Below are positions 5,532 through 7,405 of a stretch of DNA of 7,405 nt, in pieces (position 1 is the first letter of the stretch; every line of letters begins with the position of its first letter). The notes under the pieces are model-generated. The model was not told the origin of the DNA and did not search any database. It saw only the letters and a list, made by a program, of their open reading frames with translations. The stretch is from NCBI GenBank assembly GCA_040904765.1, contig JBBDST010000022.1:1-7405 (forward strand), read 5' to 3'. Position numbers and translations under genes: made by a program. This DNA is from JBBDST01 sp040904765 (GTDB lineage Bacteria > Actinomycetota > Nitriliruptoria > Nitriliruptorales > Nitriliruptoraceae).

Positions 5532-6503
5532 TCATTCCGCCGCGATGCGACGCGCCCATGCAACGGTTGCCGCAAGACCGGTCTCTCGGGACGTCGACGA
5601 CTGCCACTGCAGATGCTGTTTGGCCCGGGCAGGATTCACGGTGCTGTGCCTAATTTCGCCTGGGATGGCCGGCCCATGCACAGGCCCATACGCGTATTCG
5701 GTAAGTGCAGCCAGGTCACGAAACACGTCATTGATACTGCTTGCTGTACCGGTACCAATCACAAATCGGTCGTTGTCCCCAAGGTCCAAACCACGGTAGA
5801 ACGCGTCGACCACGTCTTCAACATACACAAAGTCGCGGGTCTGTTCTCCGTCACCAAAAATGGTGCACGGTTCCCCACGAAGCATGGCCCCAAGGAAGGT
5901 TGCGACGACCCCACCTTCACCGGACGTTGTTTGTCCCGGGCCATACACGTTCGCCAGCGTCAGTGCGGTCCAGGCCAACCCATACAACTCCGCATAGCTG
6001 TAGAAGTAGCCCATGGCGGCACGTTTCGACACGCCGTACGGTGACAATGCAGGGTCAGTACACGACTCATCGACCCGTTGATTGGGATCAACTGGATGGC
6101 CGTATGAGCCAATGGAAGAGGCGTACACGATTTTGCGGACGTTGCCGGCCCGGGCCGCTTCCAGCACGGCGATTGTGCCCAGAATATTGATGTCGGCGTC
6201 CAGTATTGGTTCGCGCAAGCTGCGTCGCACATCGATGTGTGCCGCCAGATGAAAGATTGCTTCAGGCTGGTGAGTCTCAACGAGATCGGTAAGTCCCCCA
6301 CGGCGAATATCAAGTCGATGAAACATGCATTCTTTGGGGTACAGCTTGCGCGCTTCAGCAAGGTTCTCAAGCGTGCCCGACGACAAGTCATCGACAGCGA
6401 TAACGCGACAATTTTCGTCTAACAGTCTCATGACCAGGTGCGATCCGATGAAGCCTGCCGCTCCGGTGACAACCACAGTGCGCCGCGTTGGTGAGTCTGT
6501 CAT
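5532..6503 (-). CDS. NAD-dependent nucleotide-sugar epimerase, GalE-like extended SDR
   Basis: This is a cytosolic 323-aa enzyme of the extended short-chain dehydrogenase family, slightly shorter than E. coli GalE. It has the NAD-binding TGAAGFIGSHL (13-23), the adenosine-ribose acidic pair in VDDLSSG (37-43), HLAAH (85-89), the catalytic serine S130 in YASSIGSYG, the catalytic Y156xxxK160 (YGVSK), and ANVYGPGQ (184-191) and GDGEQTRDFVYVEDV (217-231), all typical of UDP-sugar 4-epimerases. The catalytic segment has SS rather than TDE, which argues against a 4,6-dehydratase. The likely reaction is C4 inversion of UDP-glucose/galactose or the N-acetyl sugars; the substrate is not decidable here. 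The ATG at 6503 has GGAG five bases upstream. It lies 27 bases after the anti-sigma gene in the same direction, so it is probably transcribed with the sigH operon. Confidence 0.9.
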   Translation of the reverse strand: MTDSPTRRTVVVTGAAGFIGSHLVMRLLDENCRVIAVDDLSSGTLENLAEARKLYPKECMFHRLDIRRGGLTDLVETHQPEAIFHLAAHIDVRRSLREPILDADINILGTIAVLEAARAGNVRKIVYASSIGSYGHPVDPNQRVDESCTDPALSPYGVSKRAAMGYFYSYAELYGLAWTALTLANVYGPGQTTSGEGGVVATFLGAMLRGEPCTIFGDGEQTRDFVYVEDVVDAFYRGLDLGDNDRFVIGTGTASSINDVFRDLAALTEYAYGPVHGPAIPGEIRHSTVNPARAKQHLQWQSSTSRETGLAATVAWARRIAAE

Positions 6504-6508
6504 TTGTT

Positions 6509-6512
6509 CTCC
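6509..6512 (-). promoter_or_regulatory. Ribosome binding site of the epimerase gene
   Basis: GGAG on the minus strand lies five bases before the ATG at 6503, inside the 27-base gap after the anti-sigma gene. It shows the epimerase has its own translation start rather than depending on coupling. Confidence 0.7.
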
Positions 6513-6530
6513 GAGCGTAAAGGCGAACAG

Positions 6531-6803
6531 TCACTCGCGCGTTGCACTGTCCTCTTGGACATGTTGAAGGATCCGCGCGCGTAGCGTAGCGGGCGCATTC
6601 TCAACACAACTTGTCTTAATGAGCGTCCGTAACTGACGTTCAAGCGATGCGCGCTCGGCACATGGAAAACAATCGGCGATGTGCTGTTCAAGTTCGGCGC
6701 GACTGTCATCCTCAAGCGCGCCGTCTAGGTAGGCCTCAAGTTTGACTAACAGTTCGGCGCAGCCATCAACGCAACGGGTGGTGTCGTTTGGTTCGCTGAT
6801 CAT
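6531..6803 (-). CDS. rshA: Zinc-binding anti-sigma factor of the RshA/RsrA type
   Basis: Proteins of this family hold SigH/SigR inactive when reduced and release it when thiol oxidation breaks the zinc site. The 90-aa product has the ZAS motif H41-x3-C45-x2-C48 (EQHIADCFPC). C15, in CAELLVKLEAYLD, sits 26 residues before H41, the spacing between C11 and H37 in S. coelicolor RsrA, so C15, H41, C45 and C48 are the likely zinc ligands. C66 matches the second of the two adjacent C-terminal cysteines of RsrA; the first is serine (S65). C11 is additional. No membrane helix is present, so the protein is cytosolic. The ATG at 6803 lies one base after the sigH stop codon, with a G-rich stretch six bases upstream inside sigH, so translation is coupled, as suits a 1:1 pair. 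Confidence 0.9.
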   Translation of the reverse strand: MISEPNDTTRCVDGCAELLVKLEAYLDGALEDDSRAELEQHIADCFPCAERASLERQLRTLIKTSCVENAPATLRARILQHVQEDSATRE

Positions 6804-6804
6804 G

Positions 6805-7386
6805 CTATGCCCCCGTCACGCGCTGTTGTGCTGTCGATATGAGCCGGTGTTCGGCCGCATACTCAGATAACGCATAGCGCAGCGCTTTTCTTCCCCGTGA
6901 CAGCCGTGACATCACTGTCCCGATAGGGGTATCCATAATCTCAGCGATTTCGCGGTACGAAAAACCTTCGACATCTGCAAAATATATGACGACGCGGTGG
7001 CTCTCAGGTAGCGCTGCCAACGCGTCACGTACTTCATGAGCTGGGATCTGCAACAACGCCGCATATTCCGCTGAGCGCCCGAAGGCGTGGTCGATGTTGT
7101 ATTCCGCTTGATCGTCTAACGCATCATGTTGAAAGTCGTGTGGGCGACGCTGCTCGAGACGGTACTGCGACAGATAAGTCGTGTGCAGGATGCGATAAAG
7201 CCATGCGCGCAGATTGGTTCCGGGCGTGAACTGATGAAAGGAACGAAACGCTTTGAGCATGGTGTCTTGCACTAAATCTTGGGCGTCTGTGGGGTCACGG
7301 GTGTAACGCATCGCCGCCGAATACAGACGATCGAGAAATACCAGTACCTCTGATTCGAAGCGAATCCGACGGTTTTCGTCATCCAC
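6805..7386 (-). CDS. sigH: ECF sigma factor of the SigH/SigR type (thiol-oxidative and heat stress)
   Basis: This sigma factor directs RNA polymerase to stress promoters; in relatives these include thioredoxin and mycothiol genes and its own operon. The 193-aa protein has region 2 at about 14-80 (LYSAAMRYTRDPTDAQDLVQ at 21-40, GTNLRAWLYRIL at 56-67) and region 4 at about 118-170 (ALPESHRVVIYFADVEGFSY at 125-144, then REIAEIMDTPIGTVMSRLSR at 145-164). The segments ADVEGFSYREIAEIMD and TPIGTVMSRL are nearly the same as in mycobacterial SigH. The start is GTG at 7386, the first start after an in-frame TAA, with AAGGA nine bases upstream. It lacks the longer N terminus of mycobacterial SigH. It is the first visible gene of the minus-strand operon and is followed after one base by its anti-sigma factor. 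Its promoter lies beyond the window. Confidence 0.93.
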   Translation of the reverse strand: MDDENRRIRFESEVLVFLDRLYSAAMRYTRDPTDAQDLVQDTMLKAFRSFHQFTPGTNLRAWLYRILHTTYLSQYRLEQRRPHDFQHDALDDQAEYNIDHAFGRSAEYAALLQIPAHEVRDALAALPESHRVVIYFADVEGFSYREIAEIMDTPIGTVMSRLSRGRKALRYALSEYAAEHRLISTAQQRVTGA

Positions 7387-7395
7387 GACGTTTAG

Positions 7396-7400
7396 TCCTT
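7396..7400 (-). promoter_or_regulatory. Ribosome binding site of the sigH gene
   Basis: AAGGA on the minus strand lies nine bases before the GTG start at 7386. An in-frame TAA (7401-7399) overlaps it, which rules out a start further upstream in this frame. Confidence 0.65.
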
Positions 7401-7405
7401 ATGAC

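Noticed and set aside
5507..5575. A TTG start that would lengthen the sigma-4-like protein by 23 residues and overlap the epimerase gene
   Set aside because: TTG is a rare start, no ribosome binding site precedes it, and the added residues have no domain character. The first ATG lies just after the epimerase stop.

Overview
The window comes from an actinobacterium (phylum Actinomycetota). A WhiB-family iron-sulfur regulator, a PdtaS-type sensor kinase and a SigH/RshA redox sigma/anti-sigma pair sit together here in an order recalling the sigH-rshA-(...)-pdtaS-whiB1 block of Mycobacterium tuberculosis. By eye the left third is richer in G and C than the rest. I cannot name the genus: the proteins are clearly diverged from the mycobacterial ones, and the genes between rshA and pdtaS differ.

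Left module (1-2880). A nearly complete MMPL/RND-type membrane transporter on the minus strand loses only its 3' end at the window edge. It is divergent from a TetR-family repressor gene on the plus strand. A perfect 29-bp palindrome (2194-2222) lies between them and overlaps candidate promoter elements for both, so the simplest model is a repressor controlling its own gene and an efflux or lipid-export pump. A hairpin follows the tetR stop codon.

Middle (2881-3473). About 600 bases hold no convincing gene. They contain an inverted repeat at 3147-3182, an AT-rich tract, a promoter with a perfect TTGACA -35 box at 3236, and a leader of about 200 nt with a long-range stem, all ahead of a whiB1-like gene (3474-3725). 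That gene converges on pdtaS, and the two stop codons lie in opposite arms of one hairpin.

Right module (3747-7405, minus strand, transcribed right to left). Five closely packed genes look like one operon: a SigH/SigR-type ECF sigma factor, its zinc anti-sigma factor (RshA/RsrA type), a GalE-like nucleotide-sugar epimerase, a small protein that is little more than a sigma region 4 helix-turn-helix, and the PdtaS histidine kinase. The first pair should form a thiol-oxidative-stress switch. PdtaS would normally signal to an RNA-binding ANTAR regulator (PdtaR), which is not in this window.

The least ordinary items are the stand-alone sigma-region-4 protein with a changed recognition helix, the lack of the two sensor-domain cysteines in PdtaS, the epimerase inside a redox-stress operon, and the perfect operator palindrome. 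I found no CRISPR array, tRNA, rRNA or insertion sequence.
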